From Bradyrhizobium huanghuaihaiense (GTDB lineage: Bacteria; Pseudomonadota; Alphaproteobacteria; Rhizobiales; Xanthobacteraceae): a stretch of 64,000 nt of DNA. The stretch is taken from assembly GCF_007830635.1 (NCBI RefSeq), contig NZ_VLLA01000001.1, forward strand, positions 281,868 to 345,867. The letters run 5' to 3'. The notes under the pieces were generated by a model. That model did no database searches, had not been told where the DNA came from, and saw only the letters and a program-made list of their open reading frames with translations. This document shows positions 18,532 to 26,778 of this stretch, in pieces. A program made the position numbers and the translations under genes. Position 1 is the stretch's first letter. The number at the start of each line of letters is the position of its first letter.

Positions 18532-19647
18532 TCACTCCGCCACGCGCACGGACTTGTCTCTCGCGGCCTCCGACCATTCGCCGACGACGCGGTCGAGATC
18601 GCAGAGATTCTGGTGCATCTGCTCCAGGGAGAAGCCGAGCGCGAAGAAGCGCTCGGCGGTGTCGCCGGGCTGGCCGCGGATCAGTCCGTCATGACGGACG
18701 GACGCGACCGCCTCGGCGTAATGCTGGAGCGCGACGTGGACCGGATGGATCGGCGGTGCGCCCGCGCCTTCGCGCAAGGCGCTAGCTGCCGAACGCAGGA
18801 AGCGCGCGATCACGGTCGAGACTTCCGTCAGGGGCGCAGCTAGCCGCATCTGCACCTCGACCGGCAGCGGCACCACCGTGGCGCGGCCGATCATCACGAC
18901 GTCATGGCGGAGCCGCAGCACGGTGCGCAGCAGCGGGCCGGTGTCGGGTCCGCTCGACAGCCGCGCGGCGCGCTCGCGCTCGGCTTCGGCGCCGATGGCA
19001 TTCATGCCGACCATGGCCGTGCCGATGCCGTCCTGGATCCGGTGCAGCGCGTCGTTGTCGCGGCCGCGCGTCAGGCCAGCGAGCAATTCGGTCAAGGCAT
19101 CCGCGATCAGTTCGAGCAGCGCGGCCGCGGCGGCACGGATCTGCCGCACGGCGCGCGAGGGCAGCACCAGGAACGAGACCAGGAGGCCCGTGATGGCGCC
19201 GACGCCGACCTCGCTGACGCGGTCGATCGCCGAGGTCATGGGATCGGAGTGGTGCATGGTCGGGACGAGCAGCACGATGATCGCAGTCACCGTCGCCGCG
19301 TTGAGACTTGGGTTGATCGCGGCGACAAAGGCCAGCGGCGCGACCGCCAGCACCAGCAGCCCCAACAGGCCCGCCTCGGTGGAATAAGGAATCAGGATCG
19401 CGATGGCGCCGCCATAGATGGCGCCGCCGATGGTGCCGAGCACATAGTCGCGCGTCGCCTTCAGCGAGCGGCCGACGCTCATCTGGGTCACGATCAGCGA
19501 GGTCAGCACCGCCCAGAGCGGCAATAGCAGATGCAGCGCGGTGGCGATCGCATAGGCGGCAACCGCGGCCACCGTGACCCGGATCGCGAGCCCTATTTGC
19601 GTTCGCCGCGACCGGATCCGCTCGAACACCTTTCCTGCGAATGCCAT
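18532..19647 (-). CDS. FUSC family membrane protein (putative aromatic acid exporter)
   Basis: An inner-membrane protein of 371 residues. The N-terminal half holds about six hydrophobic segments (for example AIRVTVAAVAAYAIATAL near 22-39 and LLVLAVAPLAFVAAINPSL near 96-114), and the C-terminal half is cytosolic and helical. This fits the FUSC family (fusaric-acid resistance, AaeB-like), implicated in export of aromatic carboxylic acids. The family is usually paired with a membrane-fusion protein, but none is adjacent, so function is inferred from fold alone. The start ATG at 19647 begins MAFAGKVFERIRSRRTQ. It is transcribed towards the SUKH gene and away from the MmgE/PrpD gene; 124 bases separate the two divergent starts. 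Confidence 0.85.
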   Translation of the reverse strand: MAFAGKVFERIRSRRTQIGLAIRVTVAAVAAYAIATALHLLLPLWAVLTSLIVTQMSVGRSLKATRDYVLGTIGGAIYGGAIAILIPYSTEAGLLGLLVLAVAPLAFVAAINPSLNAATVTAIIVLLVPTMHHSDPMTSAIDRVSEVGVGAITGLLVSFLVLPSRAVRQIRAAAAALLELIADALTELLAGLTRGRDNDALHRIQDGIGTAMVGMNAIGAEAERERAARLSSGPDTGPLLRTVLRLRHDVVMIGRATVVPLPVEVQMRLAAPLTEVSTVIARFLRSAASALREGAGAPPIHPVHVALQHYAEAVASVRHDGLIRGQPGDTAERFFALGFSLEQMHQNLCDLDRVVGEWSEAARDKSVRVAE

Positions 19648-19771
19648 GCTCGACTACCCCGGTCCGATCCTCATACGCCCAAGCAAAAGCATAGCTGATG
19701 CCCGCGGCCGCAAGGCCGCTTGAAAGGCCAAATCAGCCCGCCTAACTTGCCCGCCAAAACGAGGAAACACG

Positions 19772-21139
19772 ATGGCCCACGAAACCGCAACGCTCGCCGC
19801 CTATGTCTTCAATCTGAAATACCAGGATATTCCGGCGGAAGTGCTGGAGCGCGCAAAAGTGCTGACGCTGGACTTTCTCGGCAGCGCGATCCGGGCACGG
19901 CGCGAGGCGGAATCGACCCCGTCGATGCTGAAGATGCTGGAGGCGCTGGCGCTCGACACCCGGGGCGAGTCCACCGTGTTCGGCGATGCCAAGACCTGGA
20001 CGCCCGCGGTCGCGGCGCTGCTCAACGGCGCGCTCGGCCATTCCCTCGACTTCGACGATACCCACGCCGATTCCTCGCTGCATCCGAGCGCACCGGTGGT
20101 TCCGGCCGCCTTCGCCGTCGGCGAGATGGTCGGCGCGTCGGGCCGCGACGTGCTGACCGCGATCGTCGCGGGCTATGAGGTCTGCTGCCGGCTCGGCAAT
20201 GCGCTCGACCCGACCTCGCATTATGCGCGCGGCTTCCACCCGACCGCGACCGCCGGCACCTATGGCGCGGCCGCGGCGGCCGGCAAGCTGTTCGGCCTGT
20301 CCGAGCAGCAGCTGATCGCCGCGTTCGGCGTCTCCGGCAGCCAGGCCGCAGGCTCGCTGCAGTTCCTGATGAACGGCGCCTGGAACAAGCGCTACCAGGT
20401 CGGCGCCGCCGCGATGAACGGCGTGATCGCCGCGACGCTGGCGCGCAACGATTTCGTCGGCGCGACCGAATCGGTCGAGGGCAAGCACGGCCTGCTCGCC
20501 GGCTACACCGACGATGCGCATCCGGACAAGGCCGTCGCCGAGCTCGGCAGGACCTACGAGACCATGAAGATCGGCGTAAAACCCTATCCGAGCTGCCGCT
20601 ACACCCATGCCGCGATCGACGCGCTGATCGCGATGCGGCGCGAGCACAATCTGACGCCGGACCAGGTCAAGCGCGTCGAGATCGGCCTGCACCGCAACGG
20701 CATCACGCTCACCGGCGATGCCGCGACCAAGCGGCATCCGCGCTCGATCGTCGGCGGCCAGTTCTCGATGTTCTTCACCGGTGCGCTCGCGCTCGACCAG
20801 GGCTCGTTCGGCTGGGACGACTATGGCCGCCTTGGGGACGCCGCCATCGACGCGCTCGCCGACAAATTCGACGTGGTGCAGGACGACCGCCTCGAGATCG
20901 GCCGCACCCATCCCTTCGGCGCGCGGGTGAGTATCACCACGGATGACGGCGTGCATGAGCGGCTCTATGCCGATCCGTCCGGAGAGCCGAATTCGTTTCC
21001 GGATACGCAGGCGATGCAGCAGAAGTTTTTGACGCTGGCGCGACCCGTGCTGAACGCGCGTGCGGAGAAGTTCGCCGACGCGATCATGACGCTGGAGCGG
21101 TTCGATCGCGTGGCCAAGGCGACGGAATTGGGGAGGTAG
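19772..21139 (+). CDS. MmgE/PrpD family protein
   Basis: A 455-residue member of the MmgE/PrpD family, which includes 2-methylcitrate dehydratase (PrpD) and cis-aconitate decarboxylase. Recognisable pieces are LTLDFLGSAIRARREAE near residue 31, the region LLNGALGHSLDFDDTH near 83-98 with conserved His and Asp residues, and the later PYPSCRYTHAAIDAL (272-286), a characteristic family loop. No prp genes (prpB, prpC) lie nearby, so a methylcitrate role is not supported; many alphaproteobacterial members are uncharacterised. ATG 19772 follows ACGAGGAAACACG. It is monocistronic, divergent from the FUSC gene, and followed by a family D repeat. Confidence 0.9.
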   Translation: MAHETATLAAYVFNLKYQDIPAEVLERAKVLTLDFLGSAIRARREAESTPSMLKMLEALALDTRGESTVFGDAKTWTPAVAALLNGALGHSLDFDDTHADSSLHPSAPVVPAAFAVGEMVGASGRDVLTAIVAGYEVCCRLGNALDPTSHYARGFHPTATAGTYGAAAAAGKLFGLSEQQLIAAFGVSGSQAAGSLQFLMNGAWNKRYQVGAAAMNGVIAATLARNDFVGATESVEGKHGLLAGYTDDAHPDKAVAELGRTYETMKIGVKPYPSCRYTHAAIDALIAMRREHNLTPDQVKRVEIGLHRNGITLTGDAATKRHPRSIVGGQFSMFFTGALALDQGSFGWDDYGRLGDAAIDALADKFDVVQDDRLEIGRTHPFGARVSITTDDGVHERLYADPSGEPNSFPDTQAMQQKFLTLARPVLNARAEKFADAIMTLERFDRVAKATELGR

Positions 21140-21153
21140 GAGAGCCGCGGCCG

Positions 21154-21326
21154 TTTCTTACCCTCCCCTGGAGGGGGAGGGTCGGCACGTGATCGAGCAA
21201 AGCGAGATTGCGTGACGGGGTGGGGTGATCTCTCCACTCGGGCAGTGTTCGTCGCGGAGAGACCGTCACCCCATCCCGCTCGCGCTTCGCGCGATCGACC
21301 CTCCCCCTCCAGGGAGGGTAAGAAAG
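21154..21326. repeat. Family D intergenic palindrome, copy 1
   Basis: Ends TTTCTTACCCTCCCCTGGAGG and CCTCCAGGGAGGGTAAGAAA are near-perfect inverses; the inner part has GGGGTGGGGTGA / TCACCCCATCCC and GATCGAGCAAAGCGAGA / TCGCGCTTCGCGCGATCGA. It fills the gap between the stops of the convergent MmgE/PrpD and serine hydrolase genes. The second copy is at 37307-37474. Confidence 0.85.
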
Positions 21327-21329
21327 ACC

Positions 21330-22757
21330 TCAATTCATCCCTGCCACCTTGCCCTTCTCGCGCGTCGCCGCCACCACATCGCGCACGAGATCGAACACGC
21401 CGTCGGCTTGCGGCGGCCAGTTCGGCGAGCGGCCGAGCCGAACGATCACCAGCTTCTCCGACGGGATCACGATGGTGTACTGCCCGATCGTGCCCTTGGC
21501 GAAGAAGGCATCGCGCGGCCAGCCGTGTTCGATGCGAAATTTTGCGCCAAAGCTGTTGCCTTGATTGGTCCAGAAGCCGGCACCGATGCCGACCCACGCG
21601 TTCGGCGTGGGCGTAGCGGTGTAATTCACCCAGCCCTCGGGGAGGATGCGCTTGCCGCCGGCGACGCCGTCATCGAGATAGAGCTGGCCGAAGCGCGCCC
21701 AGTCGCGTGCGGCGGCGAGCATCTCGCCTGATCCTTCGATCGTGCCGGAGCCATCGAGCTGAAGGACGACATGGCGCATGCCAAGCGGCGCGAACAATTC
21801 GCGGTGCGCGAAGCGCAGCGCGGCTTCGGGTGTGCCGCCGGCGGCAATGCGGATCAGATGCGAGAGGATGAGGCTATTGCCGTCGTGATAGTTCCACGCG
21901 GTGCCGGGCGCGGTCTCGAGCGGGATGGTCTCGGCATAGGCGGCCATGTCCGTCTCCACGAACTTCATCCGGTTGACCGGCTCGAAGATCGAACCGAGCG
22001 AGGCCTCCAATGAGCTGCCGAGCGCGAGACCCGCGGTGTGGCGCAGCAGCTGATCGACGGTGATGGCATGGCGCGGATCATCGGGATCTTTCCAGGCCGC
22101 AACCGGCGCGGGGCCGTCGAGCTTCAGCTTGCCCTGCCGCACGAGGATTCCGGTGAGCGCCGAGATCACCGATTTCGTCATGGAGAAGCCGAGCAGCGGC
22201 GTCTCAGGCCCGATTCCGTCGGCGTAGCGCTCGGCGATGACGCGGCCGGCCTTCATCACGACGACCGCGCGGGTGCGGCGGTAAGGCGGCTGCGCGGGTT
22301 CGGTGAAGGCACGGTCGAGCGCGGCAGCCAGCTCGGGGCTTTGCGGCGGCACGATCGAAGGCGCGGCTATCTCGGGCAACAACGCCGGCTGCCTGTCGTC
22401 CGCCGGCGGCTCGACGGCGGCAATTCCAGCGCCGTGCTCGAGCGTGCAGCCGAGGCCCTCGCGATAGACGGCATGGCTGCGGCCAAGGCCGAACAGCGTC
22501 ACCGTGACGTCCTTGCGCACGCGATCGACCCTGTACTCCATCGCCCAGGTGATCAGGTTGGTCCCGGGCATGGCGTCGGTGGTCTCGGTGAAGTTGCGCC
22601 TGGGATCGAGGCCGGAGACGAACGTCTCGGAGCAGAGGATGTCGGCGACGAAGCCGGTGGCGATCCTGGGCACGTCGCGGGCCCGGGCGACGCCGAGCGC
22701 GAGGCCGGCAGCGGCGATGGTGGCGGTGAGGAGGACGATCTTGCGGCGGCGGGTCAC
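21330..22757 (-). CDS. Serine hydrolase of the beta-lactamase (SxxK) superfamily, exported
   Basis: A 475-residue exported protein of the class C beta-lactamase / penicillin-binding fold. The N-terminus MTRRRKIVLLTATIAAAGLALGVARA, split here, looks like a signal or anchor. The SxxK pair is Ser192-Lys195 in SMTKS, the second motif appears as YHDGN in place of YxN, and a late GxG-like RIEHGWPRDAFFAKGTIGQ region is present. A 140-residue N-terminal extension of unknown role precedes the catalytic domain. Such proteins are often esterases or D-amino peptidases, and the substrate cannot be inferred. ATG at 22757 begins MTRRRK. It is transcribed in the same direction as the AraC gene upstream, with 320 bases between them. 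Confidence 0.85.
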   Translation of the reverse strand: MTRRRKIVLLTATIAAAGLALGVARARDVPRIATGFVADILCSETFVSGLDPRRNFTETTDAMPGTNLITWAMEYRVDRVRKDVTVTLFGLGRSHAVYREGLGCTLEHGAGIAAVEPPADDRQPALLPEIAAPSIVPPQSPELAAALDRAFTEPAQPPYRRTRAVVVMKAGRVIAERYADGIGPETPLLGFSMTKSVISALTGILVRQGKLKLDGPAPVAAWKDPDDPRHAITVDQLLRHTAGLALGSSLEASLGSIFEPVNRMKFVETDMAAYAETIPLETAPGTAWNYHDGNSLILSHLIRIAAGGTPEAALRFAHRELFAPLGMRHVVLQLDGSGTIEGSGEMLAAARDWARFGQLYLDDGVAGGKRILPEGWVNYTATPTPNAWVGIGAGFWTNQGNSFGAKFRIEHGWPRDAFFAKGTIGQYTIVIPSEKLVIVRLGRSPNWPPQADGVFDLVRDVVAATREKGKVAGMN

Positions 22758-22930
22758 GGGCTTTCTCCGGCTTCGAGAGGTGTGGCGAGAGGAAGCGGGA
22801 TGCGGACGGTGGATGCTCGCCGGATTTGGAAAATGGGTTGGCCGGAATTGGGCGCGGGCTGGTTGATTTTGGAATAAGTGCGCTATTTCAACTCCATAGA
22901 GTCGCGATGTCGCCGGGACGGTGGTGCGCT

Positions 22931-23067
22931 CCCTCTCCCCGTCCTTACGGGGAGAGGGTCGGGGTGAGGGGCCTCTCTCCGCGCATGAGACGGCAGTGAG
23001 ACCTGTACCCCCTCACCCGGATTGCATCTTCGATGCAATCCGACCTCTCCCCGCAGGCGGGGAGAGG
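22931..23067. repeat. Family A intergenic palindrome, copy upstream of the serine hydrolase
   Basis: Left hairpin CCCTCTCCCC/GGGGAGAGGG (22931-22958), GGGTGAGGGG-like tract, a spacer of about 37 bases, CCCCTCACCCG, GATTGCATCTTCGATGCAATC hairpin and right hairpin CCTCTCCCC/GGGGAGAGG (23044-23067). It lies between the start of the serine hydrolase and the stop of the AraC gene. The remaining part of this gap (22758-22930) shows no recognisable gene or promoter. Confidence 0.85.
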
Positions 23068-23077
23068 TTAAGAGGCC

Positions 23078-24139
23078 TCAAGCCGCGCCGATATTGAGCC
23101 GCCGGTACTCCGTCGGCGTCACGCCGGTGACCGCCTTGAAGGCGCGGTTGAACGGCCCCAGCGACTGGAAGCCGGCGTCCATGGCGATGGTGATGACGGG
23201 GACCTCGGCCTGGGCGGGATCGGCGAGCGCGGCCTTGGCTTCCTCGATCCGGTGGTTGTTCAGGAACACATTGAAGTTGCGATAGCCGAGCCGCTGGTTG
23301 ATCAGCCGGCGCAACCGGTATTCGGGAATTTTCAGCCGGCCAGCCAGCACGCCGATGGTGATGTTCTCCTGGCGATAGATCCGCTCGTCCGCCATCAGCC
23401 GCATCAGGGCATCGATGAGTTTCTGGTCGGCGGCGTCCTCGGCCACGGGCTGACTGAAAACAATCGGCGGCGCCGGCTCGGCCGCGGCTGGAAACAGATC
23501 CGCCCCGTCAACGCGCATCATGGCATAGACGATTCCCGCGACGATGCAGGCGAGCACGCCGGCATTGATGGTTTCGGCAACATCGCCGACGTGGTGGCCG
23601 GCGACGGCGATCTGGAGCACCGCGTTCAGCCCGCCATAGAGCGCGGTTGCGCAGACGATGAAGACGCGAACGCGGCGGCGGCGCTCGACCAGATCGGCCG
23701 GCCAGGAGGCGATCATCTGCCCGACCGCAAGCGCGATGAAACCGAGCACGATCAGATTGACCACCGTCACCGAGAACCGCACATGGCCGCTGGGTGCAAT
23801 CCAGACGCAGCCTGCGAAGCTGAAGGCCGTCACCAGCGCCCAGACCCATCCGTGCCACCAGCGGAGGCGAAACTCGTCGTCGAACAGGGAGCGTGTGAAC
23901 AGCCAGAACACCACGATGCCGCCGGTCGACAACGCAATCAGCGGTGCATGCAGGAGCGGGATCGGTGACGTGACGTCCACCGAATAGCTCGCCGCGTGCG
24001 CGGCCGAGCCCAGCGCGAACGCCGCGGCGAGACGAGCTGTGAGCACTTTGCGAAAGTCCTGCAACAGCGACGCCGCCAGCATCAGCAGCAGCGCAACGGA
24101 CGCGGCGCGAAAGGCAAGCTCGGTTGCGGCGAGTGTCAT
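23078..24139 (-). CDS. Membrane-anchored AraC family transcriptional regulator
   Basis: A 353-residue protein with about seven hydrophobic segments in its first 215 residues (for example AFRAASVALLLMLAASLLQ and TGGIVVFWLFTRSLF) and a C-terminal AraC/XylS double helix-turn-helix around residues 250-350 (IGVLAGRLKIPEYRLRRLINQRLG, then AMDAGFQSLGPFNRAFKAVTG, both quoted in part from the family). AraC regulators bind operators as ligand-responsive activators; a membrane sensor half suggests sensing of an envelope or hydrophobic signal. The ligand is unknown. The serine hydrolase gene lies downstream on the same strand, so it is a candidate target. ATG at 24139 begins MTLAATELAF. The stop is separated by 10 bases from a family A repeat. 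Confidence 0.85.
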   Translation of the reverse strand: MTLAATELAFRAASVALLLMLAASLLQDFRKVLTARLAAAFALGSAAHAASYSVDVTSPIPLLHAPLIALSTGGIVVFWLFTRSLFDDEFRLRWWHGWVWALVTAFSFAGCVWIAPSGHVRFSVTVVNLIVLGFIALAVGQMIASWPADLVERRRRVRVFIVCATALYGGLNAVLQIAVAGHHVGDVAETINAGVLACIVAGIVYAMMRVDGADLFPAAAEPAPPIVFSQPVAEDAADQKLIDALMRLMADERIYRQENITIGVLAGRLKIPEYRLRRLINQRLGYRNFNVFLNNHRIEEAKAALADPAQAEVPVITIAMDAGFQSLGPFNRAFKAVTGVTPTEYRRLNIGAA

Positions 24140-24246
24140 CGGGCGATGCGATTGGTCGCGGTTGAAATCAGCCGAACATCGGTCGTTGGGCTCATTTTTT
24201 CAAGGACCATCCGCATCCACAACTGTCATCGCCCGGTTTCATAGAT

Positions 24247-24339
24247 CGTAGGGTGGGCAAAGCGAAGCGTGCCCACCGTTCTTCTCGATCGGAGAAAGAT
24301 GGTGGGCACGGCGCTGACGCGCCTTTTGCCCACCCTACG
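24247..24339. repeat. Family C intergenic palindrome, copy 2
   Basis: Ends CGTAGGGTGGGC and GCCCACCCTACG are perfect inverses, with GCGAAGCGTGCCCACC and GGTGGGCACGGCG inside. It lies in the 298-base gap between the divergent AraC and pirin genes, 99 bases before the pirin start. It matches copies at 14447 and 38178. Frames opening through it are not genes. Confidence 0.85.
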
Positions 24340-24437
24340 GCTGGATGCCGCGGGGCATGACAACGGAGCCTTTCTCGCGACGGCGATGCGAATTCCTGCT
24401 ACCATCGCGGCCAAGAAAGTCAAAAAGGAGCCACCCC

Positions 24438-25355
24438 ATGAGCTGGATGCCCGACAACGATCCCGTGCTCGGCGATCCCAAATCCTGCGACGCGCTCGAC
24501 CTCGTCATCGTGCCGCGCACCCGCGACCTCGGCGATGGCTTTGCGGTGCGGCGCGCGCTGCCGCATGGCAAGCGGCAGATGGTCGGGCCCTTCATCTTCT
24601 TCGATCATTTCGGGCCGGTGCAGTTCGTCTCCGGCAAGGGCATGGACGTGCGGCCGCATCCGCATATCGGGCTCGCCACCGTCACGTATTTGTTCGACGG
24701 CGCGATCATGCATCGCGACAGCGAAGGCAATGTCCAGGAGATCGCGCCCGGCGCGATGAACCTGATGACGGCCGGGCGCGGCATCGCGCATTCCGAACGC
24801 ACGCCGGATGCGCAGCGCGCCGCGGGCCAGAAGATGCTGGGCCTGCAAAGCTGGATCGCACTGCCGGCCGGGTCCGAAGAGATCGTGCCGTCGTTCCAGC
24901 ATTATGCGGCGGGCGATCTGCCGATGATCTCCGAGCGCGATTTTACCGCTCGCGTGATCGCGGGCTCGTCCTTCGGCATCGCCTCGCCCGTGTCGATGGT
25001 GTCGCCCTGGTTCTACACCGAGGTCACGGCGGCCCAGGGCGCGAGCGTGCCGCTCGACCCCGACCATGAGGAACGCGCGATTTACCTCGTCGACGGCGAG
25101 GTCGAGATTGCGAACGAGCGCTATGAGGGGCCGCGACTCCTGATCTTCCGGCCGGGCGACCGCATCACCGTGAAGGCGCTCAAGGCGACGCGGATGATGT
25201 TTCTCGGCGGCGATGCATTGGAAGGCCCGCGCCACATCTGGTGGAATTTCGTCTCCTCCAGCAAGGAGCGGATCGAGCAGGCCAAGCAGGACTGGAAAAC
25301 CGGCCGCTTCGCCGCAGTTCCGCAGGAACATGAGTTCATTCCGCTGCCGGAATAG
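24438..25355 (+). CDS. Pirin family protein
   Basis: A 305-residue bicupin of the pirin family; such proteins bind a metal (iron or another transition metal) in the N-terminal cupin, and some bacterial ones have quercetinase activity. The metal ligands are visible as His74, His76, His118 and Glu120 in RPHPHIGLATV and RGIAHSER. The C-terminal cupin extends to residue 290. ATG 24438 was chosen because AAAAAGGAG lies just upstream and MSWMPDNDPVLGDP matches family starts; the frame is open back to 24345 across the repeat, which is rejected. It is followed by purC with 77 bases between. No co-regulated partner is obvious. Confidence 0.9.
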   Translation: MSWMPDNDPVLGDPKSCDALDLVIVPRTRDLGDGFAVRRALPHGKRQMVGPFIFFDHFGPVQFVSGKGMDVRPHPHIGLATVTYLFDGAIMHRDSEGNVQEIAPGAMNLMTAGRGIAHSERTPDAQRAAGQKMLGLQSWIALPAGSEEIVPSFQHYAAGDLPMISERDFTARVIAGSSFGIASPVSMVSPWFYTEVTAAQGASVPLDPDHEERAIYLVDGEVEIANERYEGPRLLIFRPGDRITVKALKATRMMFLGGDALEGPRHIWWNFVSSSKERIEQAKQDWKTGRFAAVPQEHEFIPLPE

Positions 25356-25432
25356 GCTAATCCGGTCTCCGGCCGTGCCATCAGGCGCGGCCGGATGTCC
25401 TGTCTTCAGCCTTCTGCCCGAAAGCTCTGCCG

Positions 25433-26347
25433 ATGACCGCCATGCTCTCCAGCGACCTGCCCCTGACCAAGATCGGCCGCGGCAAGGTGCGCGATATCTA
25501 CGCCGTCGACGATGATCGCCTGCTGCTGCTGACCACCGATCGCATCAGCGCCTTTGACGTCGTGATGGGCGAGACCATTCCGATGAAGGGCGCGGTGCTG
25601 ACGCAAATCAGCGCGTTCTGGTTTGGCAAGCTCGAGGGCGTGGTGCCGCATCACATGATCAGCGCCGACACCGACGAGATCATCGCGGCCGTGCCGGCCT
25701 TGAAGCCGCACCGCGCCGAGATCCTCGGCCGCGCCATGCTGTCCCGCCGCACCACCGTGTTTCCGATCGAATGCGTGATCCGCGGCTATCTCTCGGGCTC
25801 GGCCTGGAAGGAATATGCCGGCTCCGGCGCGCTTGCCGGCGAGAAGCTGAAACCGGGCCTCGTCGAAAGCGAGAAGATGGAGCCTTCGATCTTCAGCCCG
25901 GCGACCAAGGCCGAGACCGGCCATGACGAGAACATCACCATCGCGAAGATGCGCGAAGTGGTGGGCGACGAGGTCGCCTACACGCTCGAGAGCATGACGC
26001 GCGCGATCTACACGCTCGGCGAGGAGCTGGCCCGCGAGCAGGGCATCATCATCGCCGACACCAAGTTCGAGTTCGGGCGCGACAAGGACGGCCGCATCAT
26101 CCTGATCGACGAGGTGATGACACCGGATTCCTCGCGCTTCTGGGCGGTCGATGCCTACAAGCCCGGCCAGCCGCAGGCGAGCTTCGACAAGCAGCCGCTG
26201 CGCGACTATCTCGATGTCGAGCGCCGCGCCGGCCGCTGGAACGGCGACGCCCCGCCGCCGCCGCTGCCGGCGAGCGTGGTGGAGGCGACCAGCAAGCGGT
26301 ATCTGGAAGCGTATCGGCGCGTGACGGGGACGGAGCTGAAGATTTAG
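25433..26347 (+). CDS. purC: Phosphoribosylaminoimidazole-succinocarboxamide (SAICAR) synthase
   Basis: PurC couples CAIR with aspartate, using ATP, in step 8 of purine synthesis. The 304-residue form matches the long type found in yeast ADE1 and many proteobacteria. Landmarks are [20 protein letters not shown] (about 13-32), [12 protein letters not shown] (about 36-47), the central [10 protein letters not shown] and [11 protein letters not shown], and [13 protein letters not shown] (as [14 protein letters not shown]). The frame opens at ATG 25433 (MTAMLSSD); a second ATG three codons later is possible. Rhizobia often carry another purC copy inside the purine operon, but none is visible here. 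A family B repeat lies 23 bases after the stop. Confidence 0.93.
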   Translation: MTAMLSSDLPLTKIGRGKVRDIYAVDDDRLLLLTTDRISAFDVVMGETIPMKGAVLTQISAFWFGKLEGVVPHHMISADTDEIIAAVPALKPHRAEILGRAMLSRRTTVFPIECVIRGYLSGSAWKEYAGSGALAGEKLKPGLVESEKMEPSIFSPATKAETGHDENITIAKMREVVGDEVAYTLESMTRAIYTLGEELAREQGIIIADTKFEFGRDKDGRIILIDEVMTPDSSRFWAVDAYKPGQPQASFDKQPLRDYLDVERRAGRWNGDAPPPPLPASVVEATSKRYLEAYRRVTGTELKI

Positions 26348-26370
26348 GCTTCGGCCTCGCCTCTCGCTCC

Positions 26371-26449
26371 GTCATTGCGAGCGTAGCGAAGCAATCCAGA
26401 GTCCCTCCGCGGAGACAGACTGGATTGCTTCGCTACGCTCGCAATGACG
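26371..26449. repeat. Family B intergenic palindrome, copy 1 (perfect arms)
   Basis: A 29-base arm at 26371-26399 (GTCATTGCGAGCGTAGCGAAG...) is perfectly inverted at 26420-26448, with a 20-base loop containing CCGCGGAG. It would form a very stable stem. Copies at 29091, 32813 and 49289 have imperfect arms, so this one looks young or under selection. It lies after purC. Confidence 0.9.
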
Positions 26450-26468
26450 TGGAGAGGTCGGTGTTCCT

Positions 26469-26603
26469 CGTCGTCCCGGCGAAAGCCGGGACCATACCGC
26501 GGAATCTATCGATAAAGCTCGTTCCCGGTACCGACCATTTCACTGCAAGTCTTCGTCAAACTTCTCCCTGTGGTTATGGGTCCCGGCCTTCGCCGGGACG
26601 ACG
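26469..26603. repeat. Family G intergenic palindrome
   Basis: Ends CGTCGTCCCGGCGAAAGCCGG and CGGCCTTCGCCGGGACGACG are near-perfect inverses. The interior contains ACCATACCGCGGAATCTATCG and a less conserved middle. It directly follows the family B copy; together they fill the first half of the 431-base gap before the SulP gene. The rest (26604-26778) shows no gene and no clear promoter. Confidence 0.8.
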
Positions 26604-26778
26604 ATGAAGGCGATGGCTTCGGTTTTTCCCGTCCACCATATGATTGAGCGTTCACACGCCGTGAGCGGCAGTGCCCGCAAAAACTGTCGGATACTTCATA
26701 GTTCCACGAATCCTGTTGCGCTAAGCCTCCAATCGTCTACGTCTCGGACGGAGTTTCCCAAGGAGCGAGCGCAACGGC

